A stretch of 64,000 nucleotides of DNA from an uncultured Bacteroidota bacterium (GCA_902622575.1 CACNQJ010000004.1:51991-115990); one strand, 5' to 3'; positions 37,181 through 47,561 are shown, numbered from the stretch's first letter. Notes: a model not told the origin generated them from the letters alone. A program made the numbers and translations.

Positions 37181-40100
37181 TTATTGAACCATTTGATTAA
37201 TTTTCTCTTGTGCAATTTTTTCTAATGCACGTTTGTACTCAATAGGCATTACTTTTATAAAGTTATTTTTACAAAGTTCCCAATTGGTTAACAAATCTTT
37301 AGCTAAATCACTGTTGGTATTAGTGAAGTGATTTTGAATTAATTCATTTATTATATCTAAATCTTGTTGTTTAGGTTTTTCAATTTCAATTGTTTCCATA
37401 TTGAAATTTTTTGGATCATATTTCAATTGATCTCTATATATGTAAGCAATACCACCACTCATGCCGGCCGCAAAATTTCTACCAATTCCACCAAGTATCA
37501 AAGCAATACCCCCTGTCATGTACTCACATCCATGGTCACCGATACCTTCAACTACAGCATAAGCACCAGAATTTCTGACACAGAATCTCTCACCTGCAAT
37601 ACCGTTAATATATGCTTCACCAGATGTGGCTCCATATAATGCAACATTACCAGTTATAACATTTTCATTTGATTTAAAAGTAGCTTTTTTGGGTTTCCTA
37701 ACTATTATAGTAGCACCTGAAAGACCCTTTCCAAAGTAATCATTAGTAGTACCATCAATTACCATTTTCAAACCTTTTGCAGAAAAGGCACCAAAACTCT
37801 GCCCTGCTGATCCTGAGAAATATAATTTAAGTGTATTCTTAGGTAATCCTTTGGCACCATACTTTTTTGATATTTCATTACTAATTATTGCTCCTACGGT
37901 TCTATCAGTATTTTTGATTTTATAATCTAACGACATTTCAATTTTTTTATCAATTGCTAGTTTAGATTGTTTTAGTATTGTAAAGTCTAGAACCTTTTTG
38001 AGATTATGATCTTGTTTCTCAGTGTTTCTGAGAGGAGTATCTTCACTAAGATCAGGTTTATATAAAATTTTAGAAAGATCAATACCTTTTATTTTGTAAT
38101 AATTAAGAGCATCTTTAGTATCAAGTTTTTCACTTTTTCCTACCATTTCATCCATTGTTCTAAAACCTAAATTTGCCATAATTTCTCTTAATTCTTGAGC
38201 AACAAAATACATGTAGTTAATCACGTGCTCCGGCTTACCTTTGAAATTTTTTCTTAGTTGTGGATCTTGAGTTGCAATCCCAACAGGGCAAGTATTTAAG
38301 TGACAAGCCCTCATCATTATACATCCCGAGGCTACTAGAGGAGCTGTGGAAAAACCAAATTCTTCAGCGCCAAGTAAACACGCTACTGCAACATCTCTTC
38401 CTGTTTTTAGTTGACCATCACATTCAATCACGACCCTGCTTCTTAAGTCATTTAAAATCAAAGTTTGCTGAGCTTCAGCTATACCAAGTTCCCATGGTAA
38501 TCCAGCATGCTTTAAGGATGTGAGTGGGGAAGCTCCAGTACCACCATCAAATCCAGATATCAAAATAACATCTGCTTTTGCTTTTGCAACTCCGGCAGCT
38601 ATCGTTCCAACTCCCACTTCGGAGACTAATTTTACATTAATTCTAGCTTTTCGATTGGCATTTTTAAGGTCATAAATAAGTTGAGCTAAATCTTCAATTG
38701 AATAAATATCGTGATGGGGTGGAGGTGAAATTAAACCTACATAAGGTGTAGAATTTCTAACTTTTGCAATCATCGGATTAACTTTAGGGCCTGGCAATTG
38801 CCCACCCTCACCTGGTTTCGCACCTTGGGCCATCTTAATTTGAATTTCGTTTGCATTTGTTAAATAGTGTGAACTAACCCCAAATCTTCCTGATGCCACT
38901 TGTTTTATAGAGCTATTTTTTGAATCTCCATTACTTAAAGATTTAAATCTCTTAGGGTCCTCACCACCCTCCCCAGAATTACTTTTTCCGCCGATTCTAT
39001 TCATAGCTAAGGCTAAATTTTCATGGGCCTCCTTACTTAACGAGCCATATGACATTGCCCCGGTTTTGAATCTTTTGACAATTTCAGTCCATGGTTCAAC
39101 TTCTTCAATCGGTATAGGATCGAATTCTGAGAATTTAAATAAGCCCCTCAGAGTCATGTATTGTTCATTTTGCTTATTTATTGCGTCAGAATAAACTTTG
39201 TATGTTTCATAACTTTCCTCACGAACTGATTGCTGTAATTTTGAAATTGTGAGCGGATTAAGCATATGAGCTTCGCCATTTCTTCTCCATTTATATTGAC
39301 CACCCCTATCGATACTTACAAATCCTTTTTTAACTTCAAAAGCTTTTTTAAAGCGTGTTGATATTTCTTTTTCAATAACATATAATCCAACACCTTCAAT
39401 TCTGGATGGTGTATTGTTAAAGTATTTATTTATGAATTTTTTTCTTAATCCTAATGCTTCAAAGATTTGAGCTCCCCTGTATGAGTGTAATGTTGAAATA
39501 CCAATCTTGTTCATCACTTTAAGTATTCCTTTTGCAATTGCATTGTTGTAATTCTTTATTGCATCATCTATGCTGTGATCGTGAATTAATCCTGCACTGT
39601 GGTGGTACGAAATTATTTCATTGACCAGATATGGGTTAATAGCACTAGCACCATAACCAAAAAGCATAGAGAAGTGATGAGGTTCTCTCGGCTCTGCAGA
39701 TTCGATAACAATTCCAAATTTGGATCTCTTTTTTCTTTTTATCATTGAATGATGTACACATGAACATGCTAGGAGCATAGGAATAGGAGCATATTTTTCA
39801 TTAACATTTCTATCACTCAAAATGATAATATTATTTCCATTATCAACTTGTCTTTCTACATCATGTATTATATTATCTAATGCTTCTTCTAAACCATTGT
39901 GACCTTTAGATGATTTATAAATTGTATTAATAGTTGATGATTTAAAGTCCGGATGGTTCAGATATTTAATTTTGTCTAAATCCTCATTTGAAATAATTGG
40001 ATTTTGGATTTTTAATTTTTTTGCATGCTCTGGAATAATATCAAAAATGTTGCGATCACTGCCAATTGAAAGACTTATATCAGTGACAATCTCTTCCCTT

Positions 40101-41686
40101 ATTCCATCTAGTGGCGGATTTGTGACTTGAGCAAACAACTGTTTGAAGTAATTGTAAAGAAGTTGAGGTCTTTTAGATAATACTGCTAAAGGCGTGTCTG
40201 TTCCCATCGATCCAATTGCTTCCTTGCCTTGTAAACACATGGGCAGGATAACAGTTTTAAAATCTTCTCTGGTGTAGCCAAAAATTTTTAACCTTGTTTC
40301 GAACGGAGTTTTCTCACTTGGGGTCTTGTTGCCCGTATATGGAATTTCACCTAAGTGTAATATATTTTCATTTACCCATTTTCGATAAGGTTTTTTTGTA
40401 ACAATTTCATTTTTTATTTCTTCATCCTCAATGATTCTTCCAGCTTTCATGTCTACTAAAAACATCTTTCCAGGCTCAAGTCTTCCATGTCTTTCTACGT
40501 TTTCTGGTTCAATATGAATTACACCAGTTTCTGATGACATGACCACATAACCATCTTTAGTAACTGTATATCTTGACGGCCTCAATCCATTACGATCCAA
40601 CAATGCACCAATAAATTTACCATCTGTGAATGGAATAGAGGCTGGTCCATCCCATGGTTCCATTATACAACTATTAAACTCATAAAAAGCCTTTTTATTA
40701 TCTTTCATTGATTGGTGCTTCTCCCACGCTTCAGGCACTAGCATCATCATAATTTCAGGTAATGATCTCCCCGTCATTATCAGTAATTCTAAAACCATAT
40801 CCATTGATGCAGAATCTGATTTTCCAGGTAATATTATAGGAAATATTTTTTCTAATATTTCATTATCAATAAGTTTTGATTCTATTAATTCCTCACGTGA
40901 AACCATTCTGCTAACATTTCCTCTAAGCGTATTGATTTCTCCATTGTGACACATGTATCTGAAAGGTTGAGCTAAATCCCATGTTGGAAAAGTATTTGTT
41001 GAAAACCTTTGATGTACTAGAGCCAGACTAGTTACAAGTTCTGGATTAGACAGATCGGTGTAAAACCTTTCGATATCCTCAGGTATTAATAATCCTTTGT
41101 AGATAATTGTTCGATTGTGAAGACTGGAAAAGTAGAAAAAATTATTTTGTGATAGCGGTGAGTTATAAATTTTATTTTCAGCAACTTTTCTGGCTAAATA
41201 AAGTTTAAGGTTAAAATCTTCCTCACTTTGATTACAATTCTCTTTTGAAATAAAAACTTGTTTAATTATTGGTTTAGACTTTGATGCAATAGAGCCAACA
41301 ACTTTTGAGTTGGTTGGAACATTTCTCCAGCCTATAATATTTAAATTTTGGTTTTTAATTTCATCTTCAAATACTTTGACACAATAATTTGCTTGATTAA
41401 TTTTCTGAGGAAGAAATAACATTCCAACTGCATATTCATTTTGATTCGGTAATTTAAAATTACATTGCTTAACAAAAAATTGATGGGGAATATCAATTAA
41501 GATTCCTGCCCCATCACCAGTCCTGCCGTCAGAGCTAACTGCACCTCTGTGCTCAAGACATGTTAAAATATTTAAGGCTTTATGGATTATTTCATTTGTT
41601 TTCTGACCTTTAAGACTGCAAATAAATCCGGCACCACAGTTTTCGTGCTCAAATAGGGGATTATATAAACCTTGCTCTTTCATCAT
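37181..41686 (-). CDS. gltB: Glutamate synthase large subunit
   Basis: Makes two glutamates from glutamine and 2-oxoglutarate. About 1501 residues. After a short propeptide the Ntn-type glutaminase starts at the cysteine of CGAGFICSLKG (Cys17 with the start chosen here). The FMN-binding synthase domain contains GEGGEDPKRF, GAKPGEGGQLPG and DVILISGFDGGTGASP, with 3Fe-4S-type cysteines in ACHLNTCPVGIATQ. The C-terminal beta-helix has the glycine-rich GNVALYGATSGEAYINGIAGERF region. The frame is open to 41746 (possible ATG at 41731), so 41686 is the likely, not certain, start. Confidence 0.95.
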   Translation of the reverse strand: MMKEQGLYNPLFEHENCGAGFICSLKGQKTNEIIHKALNILTCLEHRGAVSSDGRTGDGAGILIDIPHQFFVKQCNFKLPNQNEYAVGMLFLPQKINQANYCVKVFEDEIKNQNLNIIGWRNVPTNSKVVGSIASKSKPIIKQVFISKENCNQSEEDFNLKLYLARKVAENKIYNSPLSQNNFFYFSSLHNRTIIYKGLLIPEDIERFYTDLSNPELVTSLALVHQRFSTNTFPTWDLAQPFRYMCHNGEINTLRGNVSRMVSREELIESKLIDNEILEKIFPIILPGKSDSASMDMVLELLIMTGRSLPEIMMMLVPEAWEKHQSMKDNKKAFYEFNSCIMEPWDGPASIPFTDGKFIGALLDRNGLRPSRYTVTKDGYVVMSSETGVIHIEPENVERHGRLEPGKMFLVDMKAGRIIEDEEIKNEIVTKKPYRKWVNENILHLGEIPYTGNKTPSEKTPFETRLKIFGYTREDFKTVILPMCLQGKEAIGSMGTDTPLAVLSKRPQLLYNYFKQLFAQVTNPPLDGIREEIVTDISLSIGSDRNIFDIIPEHAKKLKIQNPIISNEDLDKIKYLNHPDFKSSTINTIYKSSKGHNGLEEALDNIIHDVERQVDNGNNIIILSDRNVNEKYAPIPMLLACSCVHHSMIKRKKRSKFGIVIESAEPREPHHFSMLFGYGASAINPYLVNEIISYHHSAGLIHDHSIDDAIKNYNNAIAKGILKVMNKIGISTLHSYRGAQIFEALGLRKKFINKYFNNTPSRIEGVGLYVIEKEISTRFKKAFEVKKGFVSIDRGGQYKWRRNGEAHMLNPLTISKLQQSVREESYETYKVYSDAINKQNEQYMTLRGLFKFSEFDPIPIEEVEPWTEIVKRFKTGAMSYGSLSKEAHENLALAMNRIGGKSNSGEGGEDPKRFKSLSNGDSKNSSIKQVASGRFGVSSHYLTNANEIQIKMAQGAKPGEGGQLPGPKVNPMIAKVRNSTPYVGLISPPPHHDIYSIEDLAQLIYDLKNANRKARINVKLVSEVGVGTIAAGVAKAKADVILISGFDGGTGASPLTSLKHAGLPWELGIAEAQQTLILNDLRSRVVIECDGQLKTGRDVAVACLLGAEEFGFSTAPLVASGCIMMRACHLNTCPVGIATQDPQLRKNFKGKPEHVINYMYFVAQELREIMANLGFRTMDEMVGKSEKLDTKDALNYYKIKGIDLSKILYKPDLSEDTPLRNTEKQDHNLKKVLDFTILKQSKLAIDKKIEMSLDYKIKNTDRTVGAIISNEISKKYGAKGLPKNTLKLYFSGSAGQSFGAFSAKGLKMVIDGTTNDYFGKGLSGATIIVRKPKKATFKSNENVITGNVALYGATSGEAYINGIAGERFCVRNSGAYAVVEGIGDHGCEYMTGGIALILGGIGRNFAAGMSGGIAYIYRDQLKYDPKNFNMETIEIEKPKQQDLDIINELIQNHFTNTNSDLAKDLLTNWELCKNNFIKVMPIEYKRALEKIAQEKINQMVQ

Positions 41687-41851
41687 AAATGACTGATATG
41701 TCAATTTATTTATAGCACATTCAAATTTCATGCCTCTTACCAACAATTTTTATTTTTGTTGTTATTAATATGAACTTTTCATTTTTGAACATGTTTTTTT
41801 AATTTTTTTACATAATTTGGCCCGATAATTGAGAATTTGAAAATTTAAAAA

Positions 41852-43213
41852 ATGTTAGAAACTATTATTATTATTGTTTTTGTTCTTGGATACTTAGGAA
41901 TTGCCTTTGAACATTCCCTTAAAATAGATAAGTTAATTCCAGCTCTAATCATGATGGCAGTTATGTGGGCAATTATATCATATTTTGACATGACTGTTTT
42001 TGAGATAGATACCAAAAATAAAGAGCTTGTTCCTTACAAGCTAAAGTCGATAATGAATTATTTCTTGGGACACACAGCAGAAATTTTAATATTTCTCATA
42101 GGCGCGATGACAATTGTTGAGACCATTGATTTTTTTAATGGTTTTGCAACAATCAAAAAATTGATAAAAACAAAAAGTAAAGTAAGGATATTGTGGATTA
42201 TATGTTTCTTAGCTTTCATACTTTCTGCAATCATTGACAATTTAACTGCAACAATAGTTTTAATTACTATACTTCAAAAACTAGTTCAAGATAAAACCTT
42301 GAAATTGTGGTATGCTGGAATGATAATAGTTGCAGCAAATGCTGGTGGTGCGTGGTCCCCAATTGGTGACATAACTACTACAATGCTTTGGATAGGTGAA
42401 AAAGTTACTATTCCTGAACTCATCAAATATCTAATCATCCCATCTTTGGTGTGCATGATAATACCAACTTATGTAGCTTCAAAATATAAAATTTTTCAAG
42501 GTGATATTGTTCCACCTAAGTCAACAGAAAAAGAAAATCCTTATGGCTCATTAATCTTAAAAATTGGACTAGCTTCAATTGTTTTTGTTCCAGTTTTTAA
42601 AATTCTCACACAAAGTGAAACCAATCCCTCTGGTTTACCACCATACGTAGGAATGATGTTATCACTTGCAGTAGTTGCTACAATTGCAGAATTTTTTAAT
42701 TATAGATTAAACTCAGCTAACTCGAGTACCAGTGTTGTTAATCACAGCCCTGTTCATCACGCACTAACTAAAATTGAAATGCCAAGTATACTCTTTTTCC
42801 TTGGGATTTTAATGGCAGTGGGAGCTCTTGAAGCTTTGGGAATTGTATTTGGTGTTGGTCAATGGATGGTTTCAACTTTTGAAAATGTTGATTGGGTAAT
42901 ATTTGGAGGATTAGACATTGTTGTTTTTGTTCTTGGTTTCTTGTCTGCTGCAATTGACAATGTGCCTTTAGTTGCTGCCTCAATGGGCATGTTTGGAGAA
43001 GTTGTGGATGATCCGCTATGGCATGGAATTGCTTATGCTGCAGGAACGGGAGGAAGTATGATTATTATTGGTTCAGCAGCAGGTGTTGTTGCAATGGGTA
43101 TGGAAAAGATTGATTTCATGTGGTATCTTAAAAAAATCGCTTTCCTAGCATTTATTGGTTATATAGCTGGTTTCATAACATTCATTTTACTCCGTGACCT
43201 TGTTCTTATTTAA
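41852..43213 (+). CDS. nhaD: Sodium/proton antiporter NhaD
   Basis: A 453-residue inner-membrane protein of the ion-transporter superfamily with 11-13 predicted helices. The family signatures are seen twice in inverted symmetry: IIDNLTATIVLITIL with ANAGGAWSPIGDITTTMLW in the first half, and AIDNVPLVAASMGMFG with AAGTGGSMIIIGSAAG in the second. It exports Na+ in exchange for protons, fitting a marine organism. Its TAA overlaps the folC ATG by one base (TAATG), so the two are probably translated in coupling. Confidence 0.95.
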   Translation: MLETIIIIVFVLGYLGIAFEHSLKIDKLIPALIMMAVMWAIISYFDMTVFEIDTKNKELVPYKLKSIMNYFLGHTAEILIFLIGAMTIVETIDFFNGFATIKKLIKTKSKVRILWIICFLAFILSAIIDNLTATIVLITILQKLVQDKTLKLWYAGMIIVAANAGGAWSPIGDITTTMLWIGEKVTIPELIKYLIIPSLVCMIIPTYVASKYKIFQGDIVPPKSTEKENPYGSLILKIGLASIVFVPVFKILTQSETNPSGLPPYVGMMLSLAVVATIAEFFNYRLNSANSSTSVVNHSPVHHALTKIEMPSILFFLGILMAVGALEALGIVFGVGQWMVSTFENVDWVIFGGLDIVVFVLGFLSAAIDNVPLVAASMGMFGEVVDDPLWHGIAYAAGTGGSMIIIGSAAGVVAMGMEKIDFMWYLKKIAFLAFIGYIAGFITFILLRDLVLI

Positions 43214-44427
43214 TGGATTATAAAGAAACGATTGACTGGCTAGAAAATATACCAGCATCATTCGATTCAAATTACAGAAGCTATAAGTTAAAGCTAGGCT
43301 CAGTAGTATCATTTTTAAATTTCTTAGGTAATCCTCAAAAAAGTTTAAATTTTATTCATGTTGGTGGAACAAATGGCAAAGGCTCAACATGTCATATTAT
43401 ATCATCAATTTTACAAGAACACAATTTTCAAGTTGGATTATTTTCATCACCTCACATATATGATTTCAGAGAAAGGATAAAGATAAACGCTGATCTAATT
43501 GAAAAAAACTTTATTGTTGAATTCGTTGAGTTAAATAAGAGCTATATAATCAAAAATAATTTATCGTTTTTTGAAATCAGTTTTGCTCTCTCCTTACAAT
43601 ATTTTAAATATAAAAAAGTTGATTTCTCAGTAATTGAAGTTGGACTTGGTGGAAGATTGGATTCTACTAATATAATTAGTCCATTAGTGACAGTGATTAC
43701 AAATATTGGTTATGATCACAAAAAATTCTTAGGTAATAATCTCTCAGAGATAGCAAATGAAAAAGCTGGGATTTTTAAATACAATGTCCCTGCTGTAATT
43801 GGTGAATTTGATGATGTTACATTAAAAGTTTTTAATGACCAAGCAGAAAAAATTGATACTAATATCTTTTATGTTGATCAAAGTAGGGTTAATTATGAAA
43901 CTGATTTGAGAGGAACATTTCAGTATAAAAATATTAATACGGCAATATTCGCTCTGAAAATGATAGATTCACTTAACTTAGAGGAGAGTAAAGTATTTAG
44001 GGGCATCCGAAATGTATGTTTTAACACTAAATTGATTGGAAGATGGGATGTTGTTATGAAAAATCCAACAGTAATTTTTGATGTTGCTCACAATGTTAAT
44101 TCACTCCAAATAATATTTAACGAATTAAAAAATATTCCTGGTAGTATTAAGGTGATTTTTGGAACTTTGGATAAGATTGATCAGTTAGAATGTTTAGATA
44201 TCTTTCCCAAACAGTATAAATATTATTTTTGTGAGGCCTCTGTCAATAGGTCTATGCCAATAAAAAAATTGGAAAGATATGCTAATAAGATAAATATTAA
44301 TTATTGTTCCTTTGAAACACCAAACTTAGCCTTTCAAAAAGCATTAGGTGAATCAAAAATAAATGATACAATACTCGTAACTGGATCAACATACCTTTTT
44401 TCTCAAATTAATCTAGAAAATAATTAA
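43213..44427 (+). CDS. folC: Bifunctional folylpolyglutamate synthase / dihydrofolate synthase
   Basis: Adds glutamate to dihydropteroate and to folates. The 404-residue protein has the Mur-ligase-type P-loop HVGGTNGKGSTCHI near residue 50, the FSSPHIYDFRERI loop, the VIEVGLGGRLDSTN strand, VTNIGYDHKKFLG and the C-terminal FDVAHNVNS motif. Overlaps the nhaD stop by one base and is followed by tRNA-Val 28 bases later. Confidence 0.95.
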   Translation: MDYKETIDWLENIPASFDSNYRSYKLKLGSVVSFLNFLGNPQKSLNFIHVGGTNGKGSTCHIISSILQEHNFQVGLFSSPHIYDFRERIKINADLIEKNFIVEFVELNKSYIIKNNLSFFEISFALSLQYFKYKKVDFSVIEVGLGGRLDSTNIISPLVTVITNIGYDHKKFLGNNLSEIANEKAGIFKYNVPAVIGEFDDVTLKVFNDQAEKIDTNIFYVDQSRVNYETDLRGTFQYKNINTAIFALKMIDSLNLEESKVFRGIRNVCFNTKLIGRWDVVMKNPTVIFDVAHNVNSLQIIFNELKNIPGSIKVIFGTLDKIDQLECLDIFPKQYKYYFCEASVNRSMPIKKLERYANKININYCSFETPNLAFQKALGESKINDTILVTGSTYLFSQINLENN

Positions 44428-44433
44428 GATTGC

Positions 44434-44441
44434 TATATTTG
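44434..44441 (+). promoter_or_regulatory. Putative -7 element (TATATTTG) of tRNA-Val
   Basis: Exact TAnnTTTG match, ending 14 bases before the tRNA and just 6 bases after the folC stop. No TTG is found at the -33 spacing. Confidence 0.5.
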
Positions 44442-44455
44442 CACACCACACTGAA

Positions 44456-44530
44456 GGGCGCTTAGCTCAGTTGGTTCAGAGCACTTGGTTTACACCCAAG
44501 GGGTCGGGGGTTCGAATCCCTCAGCGCCCA
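44456..44530 (+). tRNA. tRNA-Val (TAC anticodon)
   Basis: A 75-base cloverleaf: acceptor GGGCGCT / AGCGCCC, D arm TAGCTCAGTTGG, anticodon stem CTTGG / CCAAG around TTTACAC (anticodon TAC), T arm with GGTTCGAATCC. CCA is not encoded. It marks the left edge of the most accessory-looking part of the window. Confidence 0.96.
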
Positions 44531-44594
44531 CATATCAAATCCTTCGGTGAAGCAAAAAGCTAAATTATTAGTAAACAGTAATCGGAGGGTTTTT

Positions 44595-45086
44595 TTATGG
44601 TGTGCTTCTTTCGTACGAAAATCCACCACCACCTCCGCTTCCACTTCCATTTCCTGACGACCAAGATGTGAATTTCACACTTATGTATATATTATCCTCC
44701 AAAAGGTGTAAAACTAAATTTTTCCCAACTACTTCTCTCGGTTTATTAACAGCAGATCTGAAATTTTGGAAAGTCAGGCTATTAATATCATCCACTGTTC
44801 CTATAGACCACATTGTTCCAGCGGGACTATTGGCACTTTCGGTGGTTTCTGAGAAAATATTATATATGCTTCCTCCATTACCCCTTGTGATCCAAATATT
44901 TGAAGTAATTCTATCTTGATTATTAGGTAGATTAGGGTCAGCACCATTTGCCTTGGTAAAAGTTTTTGTAGCACCTTTCCAAATGGTTGCATTTGAATCA
45001 TCCTCAGGTGCTTCCTCACCAGGATTACATGAATAAATCAATAGTCCTAATATTATTATCGAAATAAATTTGTAATAATTTTTCAT
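44595..45086 (-). CDS. Small lipoprotein with a conserved-looking C-terminal strand, function unknown
   Basis: A 163-residue predicted lipoprotein: signal ending LLIYSC with the cysteine at 20. An acidic spacer (EEAPEDDSN) is followed by ATIWKGATKTFTKANGADPN, RITSNIWITRG, a PAGTMWSIG strand, and VGKNLVLHLLEDNIYISVKF, then a glycine/serine loop and a final SYERSTP. I recall very similar secreted proteins in other marine Bacteroidota, often repeated within larger proteins, but know no function for them. It stands alone between tRNA-Val and a 126-base gap. Confidence 0.78.
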   Translation of the reverse strand: MKNYYKFISIIILGLLIYSCNPGEEAPEDDSNATIWKGATKTFTKANGADPNLPNNQDRITSNIWITRGNGGSIYNIFSETTESANSPAGTMWSIGTVDDINSLTFQNFRSAVNKPREVVGKNLVLHLLEDNIYISVKFTSWSSGNGSGSGGGGGFSYERSTP

Positions 45087-45212
45087 CTTATTTCTAGTTA
45101 CTTAAAAATAACAATATTTATTTGAATATTGAAATTGTGTTTTGGTTGGAATATCGATTTTAATATATTAGAATTTAGAGCTTTTATTTTTTAGTATTTT
45201 TGAGAAACTGAT

Positions 45213-45662
45213 TTGAAAAAATTTAAATTTTTTACAATTATAATTTTAAGCCTATTTTACATTAATGTAGGTATAAGTCACTTTACAAATCCAGAATTTT
45301 TTTTACCAATAATGCCGCCATACATTCCATATCATAAATTTTTCGTCTATTTATCAGGATTTTTTGAGGTATTGTTTGGATTGATGATCATTTTTAAAAA
45401 AACTCGATTCATAGGCGGAATAGGTTTATTAATTCTTTTAGTAGGAGTTTTCCCTGCCAATATTTATTTGTATCACTCATCCATCGCTCAAGAAGCTGTA
45501 GGAATTAGTCAGTCGGGTGCTTTTATTAGACTTTTTTTCCAAATTCCACTCATAATTTTAGCTTATTGGCATGCCAATGAAAAAACATCTCAAAATTTTC
45601 AAATTATAGCCTCATTATCTTTTTTTCCAACAATTATTTATTTTTTATCATTATCTAATTAA
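45213..45662 (+). CDS. DoxX-like small membrane protein
   Basis: A 149-residue inner-membrane protein with four predicted helices and the DoxX-like features NVGISHFTNPEFFLPIMPPYIP near the first helix and FEVLFGLMIIF in the second. The role of such proteins is unclear; some are linked to quinone or sulfur metabolism. The start is a TTG at 45213; no ATG lies close enough to keep the first helix whole. The stop is 8 bases before the alpha/beta hydrolase gene, so the two are probably one unit. Confidence 0.82.
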   Translation: MKKFKFFTIIILSLFYINVGISHFTNPEFFLPIMPPYIPYHKFFVYLSGFFEVLFGLMIIFKKTRFIGGIGLLILLVGVFPANIYLYHSSIAQEAVGISQSGAFIRLFFQIPLIILAYWHANEKTSQNFQIIASLSFFPTIIYFLSLSN

Positions 45663-45670
45663 TTTTAACT

Positions 45671-46618
45671 ATGCGTCTATTTATTTACATATCAATAATC
45701 GTTTTTAATTCATTAATTGTTTATTCACAAAATAAAAATGTGAATATTGATTCAATAATTAGTGTCAATGAATACCAAGTTTTTAAAGATGTAACATATG
45801 GCGATAACGAAAGAAATACCCTTGATATATGGCTAGCTAAATCCGAAAATGAGACTCCTTTATTAATTTTTATTCATGGTGGAGGCTTTGTTGGTGGAAA
45901 TAAAGAGTCAGCGTATAGAAAAAATAATATTAAACGTTTTCTAAAACTACTAGAAAATAATATTTCATTTGCAACTATCAACTATAGGTTTATGAATAAT
46001 GATGATGGAATATTGAGTTCATTAAATGATGCAAAAATGGCTTTACAGTTTCTTAGGTATAACAATAAAAAATTTAATATTAACAAAACAAAAATTGGAT
46101 TGATGGGTTCCTCCGCTGGAGCTACCTCTTCACTTTGGATTGGTTTTAGTGATGATATGTCGGACAAGAATAGTGATGATCCCATTCTAAGGGAATCAAC
46201 TCGGGTTAGTTGTTTAGTTGGTGTAGCGGCGGCACATTCCATGAATCTTGAAAGGTGGAGAGACATGATAGGTTTGGATCAAGATTATTTAGATGAGATA
46301 TCTAGAAAGTACACGAAAGGAGCTGGTTTGGATGTTGATGTATGGGAAAAGAAAACATATGATGAGGAATACCTGGACAAAATTGATTTTTTTAAAAAAA
46401 TGGACTCTAATGACCCACCATTTTTTATTGTCAACTTTGGAAAAAATAAAAAGCCAAAAAATATTGCAGATTTTCATCACAACCCAATGCATGCGAAACT
46501 TTTAAAGCAAAGAGGAGATGAGATGAATATAAATAATGTTGTTTATGCATTGGGTATAGGCATTGTTGATAAATCAAACATGAGCATGATTCAATTTATA
46601 ATTCAAAATCTCAATTAG
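45671..46618 (+). CDS. Exported alpha/beta hydrolase (esterase/lipase-like)
   Basis: A 315-residue protein with a signal peptide (about 1-18, ending VYSQ). The oxyanion-hole motif is FIHGGGFVGG, as in hormone-sensitive-lipase and BD-FAE-type esterases. The nucleophile lies in GLMGSSAGATSS (GxSxG type) and a histidine candidate in FHHNPMHAKLL near the C terminus. The substrate cannot be told; carboxyl or acetyl esters are likely by family. The 3' end overlaps the convergent DUF1295 gene by 8 bases. Confidence 0.85.
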   Translation: MRLFIYISIIVFNSLIVYSQNKNVNIDSIISVNEYQVFKDVTYGDNERNTLDIWLAKSENETPLLIFIHGGGFVGGNKESAYRKNNIKRFLKLLENNISFATINYRFMNNDDGILSSLNDAKMALQFLRYNNKKFNINKTKIGLMGSSAGATSSLWIGFSDDMSDKNSDDPILRESTRVSCLVGVAAAHSMNLERWRDMIGLDQDYLDEISRKYTKGAGLDVDVWEKKTYDEEYLDKIDFFKKMDSNDPPFFIVNFGKNKKPKNIADFHHNPMHAKLLKQRGDEMNINNVVYALGIGIVDKSNMSMIQFIIQNLN

Positions 46619-47561
46619 AATTATTTTTCCAATCAGAATTCCATAATCCTAAAAACATAGGAACATTTTTTTGATAAATTTCATATTCAGGATATTTTGC
46701 TGAACTAATACTCTCACTAAACCTAGCACTATTATAAAATAATATCACAAGTAAAATACAGCCTATTATGGACCAATTGAATACATTTCCTGTAGCAGAA
46801 ATACTGAATAAGTAGAAGGAAATCCATATCAGTTGCTCAGACGTGAAATTAGGGTGTCTTGAAATTGACCATAATCCCGTTGTTACAAAACCTCTTTTAA
46901 AATCACCAGTTAGGTTTTCACCTTTTTTAATTTTTTTATATTTTTTTGTTTGAAAATTATATTGTTGCTGATCTGATAAGGTTTCTGTAAAAATGAAAAA
47001 TAACATAATTAATGCTATTAAGTAATCATAAAAAATTAAGTCGTTAGAACCTTGCCAAGCTGCCAAGATTGGCAGTGTCGTTAAAAATATAAGCCCCATT
47101 TGATATAAACAAATAAAAAATAAGTTGAAAACAGCCCAATTAAATCTAGGTCTTAAAAACGGAGCTATCCTTTTTAATTCTTTCCATCTGTAATCCTCTT
47201 CTCCAATCCAGAAATAAATACTATAACCTCCTCTTCTTCCAAAATTGTAACTGAGCCTAACTCCCCAAGCAGTTGCAACAATAGACATCAAAACCATACG
47301 AGGATCATAGCCTGATTGAACAGTAAAGTACCAAACATAGAATATTGGTATCGTGCTCCATAATTTATCTACTTGGCTGTAATTTTGAAAAATTTCACTT
47401 ACAATAAAAGCGACAAGAGAAGCTCCAATATAAACTTTAAATAAAAAAATTAAGGTCTCAAATTGTTCTACATTAAAATCCAAATTAAAATAATCTCCAA
47501 AAAAAACTAAGTATACAAAAAGAATTAATGATGAGATGGTGATTATAATTTTTTTAATCAT
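46611..47561 (-). CDS. DUF1295 / steroid 5-alpha-reductase-like membrane protein
   Basis: A polytopic membrane protein of the isoprenylcysteine-methyltransferase / steroid-reductase-like group: 316 residues from the ATG at 47561. Seven or so helices are seen. The diagnostic DUF1295 blocks are WGVRLSYNFGRRGGYS, ETLSDQQQYNFQ and the C-terminal FVTTGLWSISRHPNFTSEQLIW. The frame is open up to 47690, but the added 43 residues would run through the neighbouring gene's start and look unlike the family. A TAATTTCG element lies 5 bases before the ATG. Confidence 0.86.
   Translation of the reverse strand: MIKKIIITISSLILFVYLVFFGDYFNLDFNVEQFETLIFLFKVYIGASLVAFIVSEIFQNYSQVDKLWSTIPIFYVWYFTVQSGYDPRMVLMSIVATAWGVRLSYNFGRRGGYSIYFWIGEEDYRWKELKRIAPFLRPRFNWAVFNLFFICLYQMGLIFLTTLPILAAWQGSNDLIFYDYLIALIMLFFIFTETLSDQQQYNFQTKKYKKIKKGENLTGDFKRGFVTTGLWSISRHPNFTSEQLIWISFYLFSISATGNVFNWSIIGCILLVILFYNSARFSESISSAKYPEYEIYQKNVPMFLGLWNSDWKNNSN

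Noticed and set aside
41687..41851. Possible riboswitch or promoter in the gltB-nhaD gap
   Set aside because: The gap is AT-rich without a conserved stem or a full TAnnTTTG match; nearest is TAATTTG with one base too few.
44541..44596. Possible terminator after tRNA-Val (CCTTC ... GAGGG followed by T run)
   Set aside because: The stem is five pairs with a loop of about 40 bases; the T run is real but the hairpin is too weak to call.
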